A stretch of 64,000 nt of DNA from Narthecium ossifragum (Eukaryota > Streptophyta > Magnoliopsida > Dioscoreales > Nartheciaceae): positions 11,110,010 through 11,174,009 of the forward strand of contig OY986972.1 of the NCBI GenBank assembly GCA_963920575.1, in the 5' to 3' direction. The notes beneath the pieces were generated by a model. The model had not been told where the DNA came from. It ran no database searches and worked only from the letters and a program-made list of their open reading frames with translations. Positions within the stretch are counted from its first letter, which is position 1; every line of letters begins with the position of its first letter. Shown here piece by piece: positions 1 through 10,934 of the stretch. The position numbers and the translations under genes are program-made.

Positions 1-1014
1 AGAATACACAATACCAACTCTCACAATCGGCAATGCATAGCAATGATTTCATGAGATAAAGTAGGTAAACAATAAATAAAACTATGGGGTTATAAAATCA
101 TGAAAGAAGCATGACTAGATTCATAATATCATTCATGCACATAGAAATCCATAATCTGAAAATAATCCTTGAAGATTCAATACATAGAAAAGAGTTTAAC
201 AATAAAGATTAAAACTATGAACCATGATGAAGAAGAAACCCTAATCCTCGCTAGGTCATCCGTCCGCCATGCCTGTGGATTACTCGACGATGGATGGAGA
301 TTTCTTCATCATCTTCTTTCAGAAACGTCCAGAAAGAGTCTCTGAAAACGTCCAAGAACTCCCATTGCCTAACCCTAAGTTTCCTATTTATAGGGTCCAA
401 AAATTAGGAAACTCGGGTTAAGTTTAAACCCGTTATACGCCCAGGGTCGATGCTACGATCGATGCCACGGTCGACCGTGAACTGTCCACAATATTTGGAA
501 AAGCGGCAGTCGATCATCGCATCGACCTTGAGAAGTGTTTTTCTTGAAAGAGGCTGACCGTCGATGCCACGGTCGACCGTGAGCATTGTGAGCGCGACGG
601 TCGATGCCATGGCCGATCGTGAGCATTTTGAGTGCGACGCTCGACCTTGCGGATGATGCAATGGTCGACCATCACTATTCATTCAACACTGCGCATTGGT
701 ACAAAAAATATTATAACTTCCTGTAGAAAACTCGGAATCACGAACCGTAAAATTCTTCAGAAACTAGAATTCCAAAGCTTTCCAATGGTATATGGAATAT
801 CATCTAGTTAGTCGTGAGAAGGTACAGTTTAATCTTCCAAGCTGATCCATGTAATAATTTCAGCTTCTTTTAGCTCCAATTTCTTGCATTTTCCAAACAA
901 CTATGTGAAGCACATGTAAGTATAAAAGTAGTGCTAAAGAGGTGATTAAGGGTTACAATATAGAAATTGAGATGGTTATAAGATTGTTCAGAGTGCACTT
1001 TCATGCATTCATCA
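1..1014 (-). mobile_element. Athila-type LTR, right part (cut by window edge)
   Basis: This is the right-hand part of an LTR related to those at 13,504-15,340, 30,681-32,354 and 52,981-54,806. It ends in the shared terminus GCATTCATCA. A reverse-strand TATA box (TATTTATAG on plus, 385-393) shows that transcription would run leftward. The U3 part at about 446-670 carries TCGA palindromes such as GGTCGACC and ACGATCGAT. A module conserved in the relatives (TCGGAATCACGAACCGTAAA) lies near 730-750. The left end is outside the window, so solo LTR and full element cannot be told apart. It is inserted in the Tekay-like LTR that continues at 1,015. Confidence 0.8.
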
Positions 1015-2796
1015 GGAGCTGGGATTGAGGCTACTCTAGTCGAGGTAGGGATCCTACCTACTGTTTTTCCGGTTTTTGGTGAGTTTGAGCTTGTTTGTGT
1101 TTGATTTGAGTAGAACTCTTTACATGCTCATTGGTTTTTAGTATAAGTATCGGTTTTGGATTCGTGGTTCTTAGTACTACTAGACCCCAAGGTTTGTGGG
1201 ATTTGGTAGAGTTTTCCGACGATATTTCTCGCCGGTCGATCGCCGGAGAACCCAACAGGATCGTTCCTTTCTGAGGAAGTATCGATCATTCTTGGGAGGT
1301 CATGCATGGCCCATGCATGATCGATCTTCTCGTAGAAGAAGATAGATCTTTTGCTTCGCGGCATGGACGAGGTCCGTGGTCATGAAAGTGATTGATCTTC
1401 CTGATCCTTTGGCTTGGTGATGGAAGGAAGATCGATCCCTTTTCTCTTGACAAGGACTGAACCTTCCCATCACGAGGATGATCGATCATTCCCCCTGGAG
1501 ATGATCAATCCTTTGTGTGACCGGGAGGCGTTTTCAATCGTTTTTGCCCACGGTGCTTCGCTTATGCCATTTTTCTTTACTGCTTTTATAGCAAGTACAT
1601 ATCGTTGAGCATATTTGCCCCATAATGGTGGGTAGTGGTGAACCGGGAGAGTGATGACTCCCGGGATGTGTAGATAGCATGTTGTACTGTTAGTCTTGTT
1701 TGTCAGGGTTGCTTCCCGTAGCATGCTGTCTCTTTATGGACTGGCTGTGATTGGTGGGGTTACCACTACGACAGTCCATTGACCTGTTTTACCTGTTCAC
1801 CTCCGGGGCCGGGAGGGTGCCGAGCACATACCTTGTTTATTTAATCGTAATATGTGTTGCATGCTTATTTGCTTTCCTACGTGTGTTTATAGCATGCATC
1901 CTGTTGTGCATTAGCTGCATAAGGTTAGGGCATGGGCGATTTGTAGTATCGCCTTCCTGAGGATTGGAAGCTCGGATTTAGCCTTAGGAGCGGGGCTGGG
2001 TAGCTTGGTCCAGGTTTGAATGGTGGTGTTAAGTCGATTTCGATGATAGGGCTAGATGACTTGAACACTTGTTGTTTGATGATTTTGGAGGTCTTGTCAG
2101 TTTCGAGTTGGGTTCTGAGGTGTAGCCGGTGTCCGGTTATAAGGACTCTTGAGTAGAGGGTGTGCTTACTCAGCGGTGCCATTTCCTGCTTGTGAGTCAG
2201 TAGTGTTGGTTTCCTTCTTACTGGGCGTGACCCGTCGTGTGACTTGCACGGCTGAAAGATCATGATTGTGGACCTCAGGGATACATGGTGGGGTTATGGG
2301 ACCCCTGTGTACACCCAAACCTTGCTAAAGGGCGACGTTGTTGTGTCTCCCTCTTCCTTCTGTGAATCATAGTGTAGTTGCCTTGCTGAGCTTAGTTTCT
2401 TATTCCTTCCCAGACTGAGTTTTGCACGTGCATGCGTTAGCTCCTCTTCGGTGGCCTCTACCGGGCAATTGGTTGGCGGTGCGGCGGCACCAAGCGGAGT
2501 TTGAGGAGTGGTGATCTTTCTATTCCTGAACCCTTGTATAGTTAGCCTGCTATGGGAGTGTATAAATGTTTGTAACTGATTTCACCTCTTTGAGGTTTTG
2601 TAGATTTGTACATTGGAATTGTAATCTTTGAGTTTGAGGTTTCTGTTGATGTTAAATTTGTTAATTGAGGGTGCTTAATGAATTGCTTACGGAGACCAAT
2701 CGTTTAGAGGGAACCCTCTCCATTATTTTTCGTAGTTGATTAGGTTCCGGTTTGTGTCCCTGGTCTGGTTGGGCTATCGCGAGTCGAGGTGCGATA
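1015..2796 (+). mobile_element. Tekay-like LTR copy A, 3' part
   Basis: This aligns with the internal and 3' parts of the LTRs at 37,592-39,675 (same strand) and 18,974-23,603 and 19,283-21,578 (opposite strand). Shared blocks are the GCTGGGATTGA start, the GAGGGAACC block near 2,710 and the GGTTGGGCT...GCGATA end, equivalent to GGGCACGACA in copy D. Its 5' part is cut off by the LTR ending at 1,014. A cluster of GATCGATC palindromes lies at about 1,260-1,510. It interrupts an integrase gene that resumes at 2,797. The following TGAGC is a candidate target duplication, but the left copy is out of view. Confidence 0.75.
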
Positions 2797-3129
2797 TGAG
2801 CAATAGGAAAATTAAGACGATCTTGAAGCGAGTTGTAGGCACTACAAGGAAGGATTGGGCGACGAAATAGAATGATGTTCTTTGGCATATCGCACTGGAT
2901 ATAAGACTCCTATTGGTATGAGCCCTTACCGAATTGTGTTTGGCAAAGCATTGCACCTACCGGTGGAATTAGATTATAGGGCCTATTGGGTGATAAAGTA
3001 GCTGAATTTTGATATGAGAGAAGCTGAGGACAGTAGGAAAATGGAATTAAACGAATTGGATGAGTTGCGCAATGAAGCTTACGAGAACGCTATAATCTAT
3101 AAAGAAAGGACCAACCTCTATTATGACAA
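2797..3129 (+). pseudogene. Athila-type integrase C-terminal fragment
   Basis: Conceptual translation gives the end of a Ty3/gypsy integrase: RKDW..., then [33 protein letters not shown] and an EL-x-ELRNEAYENA block. It is broken by a one-base frameshift near 2,885 and by stops, including TAG in the AYWVIK*LNFD region. The catalytic core upstream has been displaced by LTR copy A or lies outside the window, and homology fades after about 3,129. It closely resembles the same region of the minus-strand pol at 61.0-61.3 kb, so an Athila source is likely. It cannot be functional. Confidence 0.8.
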
Positions 3130-3337
3130 AGTTGACATACAATTGATACCAAAATACAAAGTTGTAACTGTTCCAGATTGTAAACTGTAGGTTGTAACAG
3201 TTGCATTCATCAGTGTATTTAACTGCTACACTTGATACAAAATTGCAGCTTGTAACTGCTACAATTGAAGCTAAATTGTGATATTTTGAAACATGCATAT
3301 ACACTTAGAACCCAAACCAAATTGCTGATACTGACCA
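3130..3337. other. Non-coding stretch after the integrase fragment
   Basis: AT-rich DNA with several degenerate TTGTAACTG/CTGCTACA words and no supportable ORF. It may include the 3' UTR of the GRF gene on the minus strand. Confidence 0.4.
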
Positions 3338-3817
3338 TTACATGCGAAGACAACAATAGAATTCAATAATTCCAATTGTCCAGGACGTCAACAAGGTAAA
3401 CATATAGGTCTTGGCTTTGTCCTTTAATTGTTCGTTTTTTAGCTGTAGCGTAGCCATCATCCCATCTTTCTCATCAATCTTCTTCTTCAGTGCTTCTATT
3501 TCAGACTCCAGCAATTCATCATACCACTCCCAATAGTTACAACCACCATTGTCCTATAAGAAGAAAAAAAACAGAGCAATCCATGAATCCATAAAACAAA
3601 TAAAGAAAAATTTGCTAAAATAGAATGGGGATTTTATTAACCCTACCCGATGGGTTGCACAATACAAGAACCTTCTACCGGGGTTCCTTTCTGTCCGCGA
3701 AGTCCTTAACCTCACCCTGGACCCACATTCACAGTAGTCGTCGTCTCCCCTAGTGTTTGAGCTAGATCCAGCACTAAGCTGCGGGCTAATGCTTGATTGT
3801 GACCTCCTGGACATCAT
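3338..3817 (-). CDS. GRF-type zinc finger protein 1 (two exons)
   Basis: A minus-strand gene with exon 1 at 3,817-3,647 (57 codons) and exon 2 at 3,553-3,338 (71 codons plus stop). The intron is GT-AG, phase 0 and 93 bp. The predicted protein is 128 aa: a Ser/Arg-rich N-terminus, a GRF zinc finger (CECGSRVRLRTS at about 29-40, NPGRRFLYC at 45-53, then GGCNYWEWYDE after the junction), a Lys/Glu coiled coil at about 75-105, and a hydrophobic C-terminus that could be a membrane anchor. In this plant family (At4g04775-like) GRF fingers bind nucleic acid; the exact role is unknown. The intron falls inside the finger at the same codon context as in the copy at 7,225, so they are paralogues. The frame is intact. 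Whether it is a host gene or transposon cargo is open. Confidence 0.78.
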
Positions 3818-4103
3818 CAGTCTTCAACTAATGCTCGTGGATAGCTGCAAGACCCAAAGGACCCAACCCTAAGAAGTAGATCAAACTCTATCTAGGGCAA
3901 CAGTCCACAATAGAGGTCGTAATCTGTACCTGGATAATGGCCTTATTGATTGGCAGTGAGAATCTGGCGAGATCCGACGACAGATCGTTGGATTTGGTGG
4001 TAGCCAGCAGCTCCGATAGTTCAAACCCTAGCCCCCAAATGTGGCAGTTAAGTAGAGGAGGGAATGGGATAAAAAATGCTTTCATGACGAGGGAAAGGGA
4101 TAA

Positions 4104-4135
4104 AAACCGCTCACGTGATATCACGTGAGCGGTTT
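4104..4135. promoter_or_regulatory. 32-bp perfect palindrome with two G-boxes
   Basis: The sequence is a perfect inverted repeat centred between 4,119 and 4,120, containing CACGTG twice (TCACGTGATATCACGTGA core). It lies about 290 bp upstream of the ATG of GRF gene 1. A degenerate version lies upstream of GRF gene 2 at 7,046-7,077, also next to an ACGG word and a pyrimidine CTTCCC/TTTCCC word. Conservation in two paralogous promoters suggests a binding site for bZIP or bHLH dimers; this is inferred. Confidence 0.6.
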
Positions 4136-4149
4136 GCCGTCAAGTCTAG

Positions 4150-4295
4150 AGAACGGCGTCTAATGGTAGGTATTAAATGTGTTATTATCAATAAATATAG
4201 GTGCTACAAACGTAATTATAAAACTAGAGGTACTAAAGTGATATATCCAAAATTTTACAAGTACCAAAAGTGTAATTAAACCTAAAATTTATTCA
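4150..4295. repeat. Single transposon-end-like AT-rich segment
   Basis: The phrases GAGGTACTAAAGTG, AAGTACCAAAAGTGTAATT and TTAAACC resemble ends of plant MULE/MITE elements, read leftward from about 4,282. No matching inverted partner was found nearby, so this is at best an orphan terminus. Confidence 0.3.
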
Positions 4296-4333
4296 TCAGT
4301 TAGCAATTATTTTGGCTAACATTTTGCCCCCCA
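4296..4333 (-). mobile_element. LTR end plus polypurine tract of a minus-strand LTR element (remnant)
   Basis: The short TTTTGGCTAACA end followed by TTTTGCCCCCCA (4,322-4,333) is identical to the junction of the LTR at 29,251-30,321 with its polypurine tract. On the minus strand it reads TGGGGGGCAAAA, then TGTTAGCC, that is polypurine tract then LTR start. The rest of the LTR is missing to the left. This places the PMD ORF that follows inside a retroelement, in antisense. Confidence 0.55.
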
Positions 4334-4711
4334 TGGGGTAATCGAGGAATTTGAATTTATGGCGAGATAACTGCATCTGGTGTGATTTGACAGCTTTCTT
4401 GTTAATCACTAATGTTAATCATGATCATTCTCTAGGAAATTGAATCACCGCCTCGTTTTCATTCTCTCTCCATATCCCTTTAAATCCTGCATTTAATGCG
4501 TCGTACTTACCCTAACATCTCTACCCATTTGGCCATAGTTCTCTGGCGTGAAAGAACTCCATTGGTTCTTTCTTCTTTTACTTAGGGTCTTATTTCTTCC
4601 TTTGTTCTCATTGTTGCGGTGCTTGAATTTTCTTCCTTTCCTTCATCGGCAAACAACTGTGACGTCTAAGATTTCTTCCTCCATTCACTAGCAAGCAGCC
4701 TATTCTCCGCC

Positions 4712-5937
4712 ATGGTTCGTGAAATCAAAGCCAATGAGGTCATTCATGAGGAAGTCAGCAAGACCTATGCGGATTTCAACGAGCTACAGAGATCAGATGA
4801 GGTAAGAGGGACATATATGGTCAAAATTGGTGATTTTACTTCCAGGTCCTTTTCTCTTGGACCTTGTTTTGTTTCTTATCTTATGCCTTCCCTTTGCTCA
4901 GATCTTAGGACTATTGTAAATTCTTTTCCACTTTCTGGTGATCTACCTTTGTCTCAAGAAATCAACTTATCGACCCTTTCTTCCAGAAACCCTATCACGC
5001 CATGGCCTTTGACGGATGATAAATTCATCGAGTGGCACAATAGGATGATTAACCATCCCGATTCAAAGAAAATATTCTCTGATGCTGGCATTTTGTATTT
5101 CTTAGATTTGAGCACTAGGGTTCCTGCTCAAGAGCCCAACTTACTCCTCTCGTCTTTCCTTTTTTGATCGACGGAGTATAATAACTTTGTTTTTCCTTTT
5201 GGCACTCTCTCTATTACCCTCCTAAATATCACTCTTTTGACCGGTCTCTCTCATATTGGCGAACTTATGTCGGCTAATATGGAGCTTCCTTCTCGTGATA
5301 CGGTTTTTGATACCGATAAGAATTATGGCGTCTTCATTAATACCTATGCCAAGCTTTAAGAGACCGATGACCCACCAAACGCCCAAGAATGATAAGCATT
5401 TATTTACTATTGGCTATGTAAATTTGTTCTCTGTCTTGCTGCTAAGAAACCCGTCATGGGCTATATCAACCTTGCTCAAGCATTAGCCTCTGGAAAACAA
5501 GTTTTGTCTCTTTCCGTTTTCATTCTATCGGCCATATACAGATGTATCTACCTTACTCTTGAGCAATTGAGAGATCGTGGAAGCCTTACTGGTTTTGGCC
5601 CTCTCTGGATCCTTCAGCTATGGCTTAGAGCCTATTTTCTTGGATTTCACTTACCTCCATCATCTTCATCGGCCGAAACTCGAGGCCATTTATATCTCTC
5701 CTCATCGTTCATCCCCAAATCCTTTCAACAAACTTTTGATTATTTCTATACTTTATCTGATTTTTCCTCCTATCGTCCTTTCAATCCTCACTCTCATTCA
5801 GCCTCTACTCATCCACTACTTGACCTATCGACCAGTTTGGCCGATGAGAATAAAAGACTGGCTTGGGCTCATTTTCTGGTTGGTTAGGATTTACATTTTG
5901 ATATGACGTGGGGTAAAGCCAACAACAAATGTGGAGT
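4712..5937 (+). pseudogene. Plant mobile domain (PMD) ORF, copy 1
   Basis: Three conceptual segments form a PMD protein (PF10536-like): 4,712-5,167 with TPWPLTDDKFIEWHNRMINHP; about 5,170-5,400 with NNFVFPFGTLSITLLNI and GVFINTYAKL; 5,456-5,887 with GPLWILQLWLRAYF. The ATG has a good context (GCCATGG). Stops at 5,165-5,167 and near 5,357 and further shifts disable it. It is homologous to copy 2 (30,676-33,180) including about 380 bp upstream, back to the same polypurine-tract junction. PMD proteins act in silencing in Arabidopsis (MAIN family), and PMD ORFs are also known as extra antisense ORFs of Tat-lineage elements. The second origin fits the adjacent LTR end. Confidence 0.7.
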
Positions 5938-7045
5938 AGAACCTCCTCTCTCACTCTCCCAACCGGTTTCGCTCTCTACTATAAATTTCGCGTCTGACAC
6001 CGTACTTGAGTAATATTAGAGAGAAGAGAGGGAGGGTAGCTAGCGAGCCGGTGGAGAAGACGATGGCTGGCAAACTGGCGTGAGAGAGAGAGAGTAGTCG
6101 GGGAGAGAGAGAGGTCATGGGGAGAGAGTGGGTGGAGAGAAATGGACAGAGAAGGGACTAAATGCTTCAAATTTACATGGATTCCTTAGTTATTTTTGAG
6201 GATTCCTTAGTTATTTGAAGTATTCCTTAGCTATTTGTTAGGAAATACTTAGAATCATATTCAATTTTTAAGAAAAATGATCTCTACAATCGAAAAGACG
6301 GGTTTTAAATATTCCTTGGTTATTTGTGAGCAATTCTTATAAATTTGAAGTATTCCTTATAAAATTGAATCCGATTCTAAGTATTCTAGAATCAGATTCA
6401 ATTTTTCCTTTATGCTGACATGGGCTTCCCATCTCTCTCCATCTCTCTCCACCCACTCTCTCACTCTCTCTCACCCTCTCTCTCCATCCCTCTCCATCCA
6501 CTCTCGGAGGTGGAGCTCCGCCACGGTAGCCGTGATGTCCGCCTCCCATCTGCTAATATTTCAAGGAATACCTGGTAATGTTTCACGAAATATTTAAAGA
6601 AATGCCTTGAAATATTTGAAAAAATACCTTGTAATATCCGATCTCCCATCTTCCCACCCTATGCTTCCTTTGTCTCTGACATGCTCCCCCCCCCCGCCCT
6701 CTCCCCCATCTCTCTCTCCTCGTTGGCAAGGGCAGCACAACGGCGAAGAGAAAGATGAAGGAATCCATTCTTTTATGATGGTATCCTTTCTAAAGCAAGG
6801 GATTCCATTCTTTTACGAGGGAATTATTACTGCTTCTAACGATTGGGTGTATACTTTGTCTCTTCCCCATTGAACTGGGTTGCCCGTGTTTAGCAAGGGA
6901 ATTCCTTCACATTTATTACACAAAGAATTTCTAGTTGGGACTGTTTGCCACGTAGACAATTTTTTCCACGTGTTATAGTTTCCAGTGTTAAATTTAACAC
7001 ATGTTGTGTGACCTCTGCTGGACGACGTTATAAAAAGATGACGGT
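5938..7045. repeat. Low-complexity non-coding region
   Basis: No credible gene. A GA-rich tract at about 6,010-6,160 and CT-rich tracts at 6,410-6,500 and 6,680-6,720 flank AT-rich DNA. Three near-tandem 20-21-bp ATTCCTTAGTTATTT units begin at 6,181, 6,202 and 6,222, with degenerate copies near 6,309 and 6,350. The short ORFs here are translations of simple repeats. Confidence 0.6.
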
Positions 7046-7077
7046 AAATCGGTCACGTGGGGTGATGTGACCGGTTT
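7046..7077. promoter_or_regulatory. Imperfect palindrome with G-box upstream of GRF gene 2
   Basis: An inverted repeat AAATCGGTCACGTGG / TGATGTGACCGGTTT, about 150 bp upstream of the ATG at 7,225. It is the counterpart of the 32-bp palindrome at 4,104-4,135 in the divergent paralogue. One CACGTG is intact; the other half has decayed to GATGTG. Confidence 0.5.
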
Positions 7078-7224
7078 TGAAGCTCTTCCCATGCTTTGAA
7101 GCGGTTTTGGACCAGTACTCCCGCCTTCTTCTCCTATTTAATGGCCATGAGAAGGGGCAAAGAAGGCGAGTAGCTCACCGGCCGAAGTCTCTTACTATAA
7201 CGACCACGGTCATCGGACGACACT

Positions 7225-7715
7225 ATGTTGAGCAGGCGAGGATCGACCACGAGCCCACAACGCAGCGCTAGATCAAGCGCAACCTCGAGGAGGTTGGATA
7301 CGATCTGCTACTGTTGGTGCGGCATGGAGGCTAGAATATTCACCTCTCGTATAGAGCAGAACCGCGACAAAAGGTTTGTGGGTTGTGCAACACCATGGGT
7401 AAGATGTTGTTAGTCCATTCTTGATGCCCTGTTTAACAATGTCGTAGCTACACCTTGTGTTGGCGTCTACAGGAGGATGGTGGTTGCAACTTCTTCATAT
7501 GGTATGAAGAAGAAATCTGCCACCGGGTGGCTGATGAGCTGACGAGACCAGACTCGAGCATTGGGCCAAGCTTACTGGATGAGAGGGACGTGATAGTGGC
7601 CCGGTTGGAGCTAGAAAACTATCTATTAAAGCTAAAGTGCATGGCATACCAGATTGCTGCAATATTGACCTGTGCAATTCTGTCTATACTGTGTTGTCAC
7701 AATAGCAGGTCATAA
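7225..7715 (+). CDS. GRF-type zinc finger protein 2 (two exons)
   Basis: Exon 1 is 7,225-7,398 (58 codons) and exon 2 is 7,473-7,715 (80 codons plus stop). The intron is 74 bp, GT-AG and phase 0. The 138-aa product has a Ser/Arg-rich N-terminus, a GRF finger (CYCWCGMEARIFTS at about 28-41, RDKRFVGCATPW at 47-58, EDGGCNFFIWYEEE after the junction), a polar linker, and a hydrophobic C-terminal segment (about 112-132, IAAILTCAILSILCC) that looks like a membrane anchor. Compared with gene 1 the NPGRR motif has become NRDKR. Intron position, phase and finger are shared with the gene at 3,338-3,817, which points away from it. The frame is intact. Nucleic-acid binding is inferred from the family; the cellular role is unknown. 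Confidence 0.78.
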
Positions 7716-8340
7716 CTAAATGTTTGTACGTATTTACCCATAGACCAATTATGCAAGTAATTTGTCTACTTCTAAGAATGCTTATGCTAATCCTAGGGAC
7801 TTCATAAACTGTCTCCACCTCGAGATCACGTAGCTCCGGGATTGGTGACTTGATTGAGTGCTTTGACTTCGAGGTCACTTGGCAATGGGATTGGTGTTGT
7901 CTGACTTTAATCCTCTTGAGACGATGGCTGGTTGATAGCGGACACCTCAACGACTGAATCACCGCATTGCTGGATCGCATCAGACTAAACAAATGCGATG
8001 GCCGTCAATTTTCCCGCTACACAACAACCAAACCTGGGAGAGATGGGGACAGTAGTGAAAATGATGAAAGAATTCTTTGAAAAGTAGTTTAGTAATTCGT
8101 CAATAAATTAAGAAATCCGTATAGAATTCTAACAAATCGGATACGCTTTTTTGCCGACTGAGCACTAGTCACCGTAGTCAAAGCGTTTGGATAAGAAAGA
8201 AAGAGAGATGGAGAAAGAGAACATATTTCAGAAGCTTTCCTTAACGAGTCCCCTGAATTTCTTTATAGTTTCCTAGTATTATTCCTCTTTGTTTCTCAAA
8301 AATCACCCCCCCTCTCTCGCTCCATCTCGCTCTCTCTCTC
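7716..8340. other. Intergenic DNA
   Basis: No gene recognised. A minus-strand open stretch at about 7,740-7,992 has no familiar motif. From about 8,190 the sequence becomes purine-rich and then CT-rich (8,305-8,345). Confidence 0.4.
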
Positions 8341-10300
8341 ACTCTCGCTGATACGAGGTCGAACCAAGCTCAGCCTGGGCCAGCCCAACCCACGCCAAGG
8401 AAGGACTTGATCGAGTCTAGTCCTAGATATGCAAGCCGAGCCATAGCTGAACTGGCTTCAAGCCCAAGCCCAAGCATGGGCTGGACCAAGGAGCAGGACC
8501 CACGCCCAGGAGGAACTAAGGAGGTCCCACGCAGGTCGGACCCCACCTCCTAGCTGACCCAACCATGGACCAAGCCAAGACCAAGTCCACGCCCAAATAG
8601 GGATCCATAGTCTCGGCCTTGGAACCAGGTCCCAAGCCTAATCCGGCATTAGGGATCCTAATCCCTAGCTGAATCACTTTCTTAGTTGGTTATTAGTTGA
8701 TTTATTAGTTTGGATTATGATTGAGTCAGTTTTCTATTAGTATTTATCTTGATTGAGTCTTATTAGGAAAGGATTGTAACTTACTGATTATAGCAAGATA
8801 GTAGTTATCTGATTAGATCTTGTTGAGGCCTCTATAAAAGGACCTCCATGGCTTGTATTAGGTATGCATGGACGAATTTATGAGAGTTATTATTTAGTAG
8901 AGATAAATCCTAGGAGTAGAAGTAATATAGGAGTAGCTGTAACCCTAATTCCACAAACCACCAGCCACCTTCACTCATCTCTCTCTATTGTCGGATTCTC
9001 TCTCCACCAGCCGGCGAACATCCATCGCCGCCCGTCGCTGCCATCTACAGTGCACGTCCCCAACACCGGCGTCCATCCTTGGCTACCGACTCTCCACCGC
9101 CACCTCCCTTGGCTTAGATCTCCAGGAGTAACCGCCCAACCCTAAGAGGATCTGCAAGGTATCCTGTTCTTTTCCGTCTCCCACCTCCAGTCTTCACCTT
9201 CCTCGTCGAATACCTAGGGTCCTCCTCGTAAAACCCTAAAGGTATCTCTCGACCTAACCATAGATTTGGCTAAGGAGAAACTGAGACCGGGCAAGAGACC
9301 AGGTACCCGTGCCTACGAGAATGATCAATAGATTTATTAAGAATAGTTGATAGAATATCATAGGAGAAGAGGTAATGTAGATCCCACCCGAAATCCACCA
9401 TAGATCCACCTTCTTCCCCTTCGGTCATCTTCTCCGCAGCCGGCATTGCCTTCACCTTCATCTTCCTTCTCTACGCCACTTTCTCTCTCTGCCACGTCAG
9501 CGACCCCACGCCACGTTAGCGCCACGTTAGCTTCATCTCCCTCCTCTCTTCCTCGTGCTGGAACCCTAACTTCACCGCCGTCCACTTCCGTCCAGCCTCT
9601 CCGGCCAGCCCCGTCGCCATCCAAGACGACCATCCTCTTTCCCAAGCCCTCACGACTCCGGCCAGCACTTTCACTTCTTTTGTCGTCATCTCCGGCGTCT
9701 TCCCCCGGCAACCCGACCTTCGTCCTCACCGCCATCAACCACGTCCGATCCCTATCCCACCTCCAAACCATCCTAAAACCCTTTCGCGGCCTCCGTAGAC
9801 CAGATCCCGACCATCTTCCCGACGTCCCAAGCCTCCTGCCGAGCTCCCCATCGTCCCCGACGCCGGTGAACCCAAACCCGCGCCGTCGACCTCCAGATCC
9901 CGGCGATCCAGCAACCTACCGGAAAATCCACTCCGGTGGATCTCTTCCCCAACGTCCTACGACCTTCCCAGCCAAGATCCCGACCGCCACTGCCCCTAAG
10001 CCGGCGATCCACTCCGGCGACTCCTCAGCTATCAGATCATCCCAGCCAACCTTGACCAAATTGACGCATCCACTTCACCCAATCCTAGCCGGTTCAGCCA
10101 AGCCACTTAGCTCAATCTGAGCCAGATTCAATTCCTTGAGCCAATCAACCAATTAGACTTGACCCAGCTAAGTCCTGACCAGTCAGGCTCAACTAGATCT
10201 GAACCAGCACAACCCAGATCCGATCCAGCTACCCAGATTCAGCCAATTGGACTCAAATCAAGTACGATTAGGCCAATTCTGATCGATTGGAGCAGTAGAG
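8341..10300 (+). other. Promoter-like, C-rich region (possible LTR or 5' UTR)
   Basis: A run of CCCA/GGACC-rich sequence (8,350-8,650) precedes an AT-rich stretch with a good TATA box (CTATAAAAGG at 8,831-8,840), then CT-rich leader-like DNA with several ACCCTAA words. A 224-codon open frame at 9,446-10,120 is Pro/Ser-rich and matches no family I know; composition alone could keep it open. From about 10,120 to 10,300 come degenerate CCAGATCCGATCCAG-like repeats. This could be an LTR with its leader, or a decayed gene start. No terminal repeats or target duplication were found. Confidence 0.35.
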
Positions 10301-10324
10301 ACCTAATACGAAAGGATTACGAGT

Positions 10325-10901
10325 AGACCGCTCATATCACTCGCCCCCTCTCTCTCTTCCTCCCTCACTCTCCTCCACACACTCTCTCTCCCCCTCGCTC
10401 TCTCTCTCTCACTCTCGCCCCCTCTCTCTCTTCCTCCCTCGCTCTCCCCCTCCCTCGCTCTCCTCCGCACTCTCACCCCCCCCCCCTCTCTCTCTCTATC
10501 ACTCTCGCCCCCCTCTCTATCCTCCTCCCTCGCTCTCCTCCACACACTCTCGCCCCCCCCCCCCCTTTCTCACTCTCGTCCCATCTCTCACTTCCTCCCT
10601 CGCTCTCCTCCACACACTCTCTCCCCCCTCGCTCTCTCTCTCACTCCCGCCCCCTCTCTCTCTTCCTCCCTCGCTCTCTCCCTCCCTCGGCCTCCTCCGC
10701 ACTCTCTCTCTCCCTCGCTCTCCTCCACACTCTCTCTCTCCCTCGCTCTCACTCTCGCCCACTCTCTCTCTTCCACCCTCCCTCGCTCAACCACTCCCTC
10801 GCACTCCTCTGCACTCTCTCTCTCCCTCTCACTCTCTCTCTCTCTATCACTCTCTCCCCCTCTCTATCCTCCTCCCTCGCCCTCCTCAACACACTCTCTC
10901 A

Positions 10902-10934
<33 letters not shown>

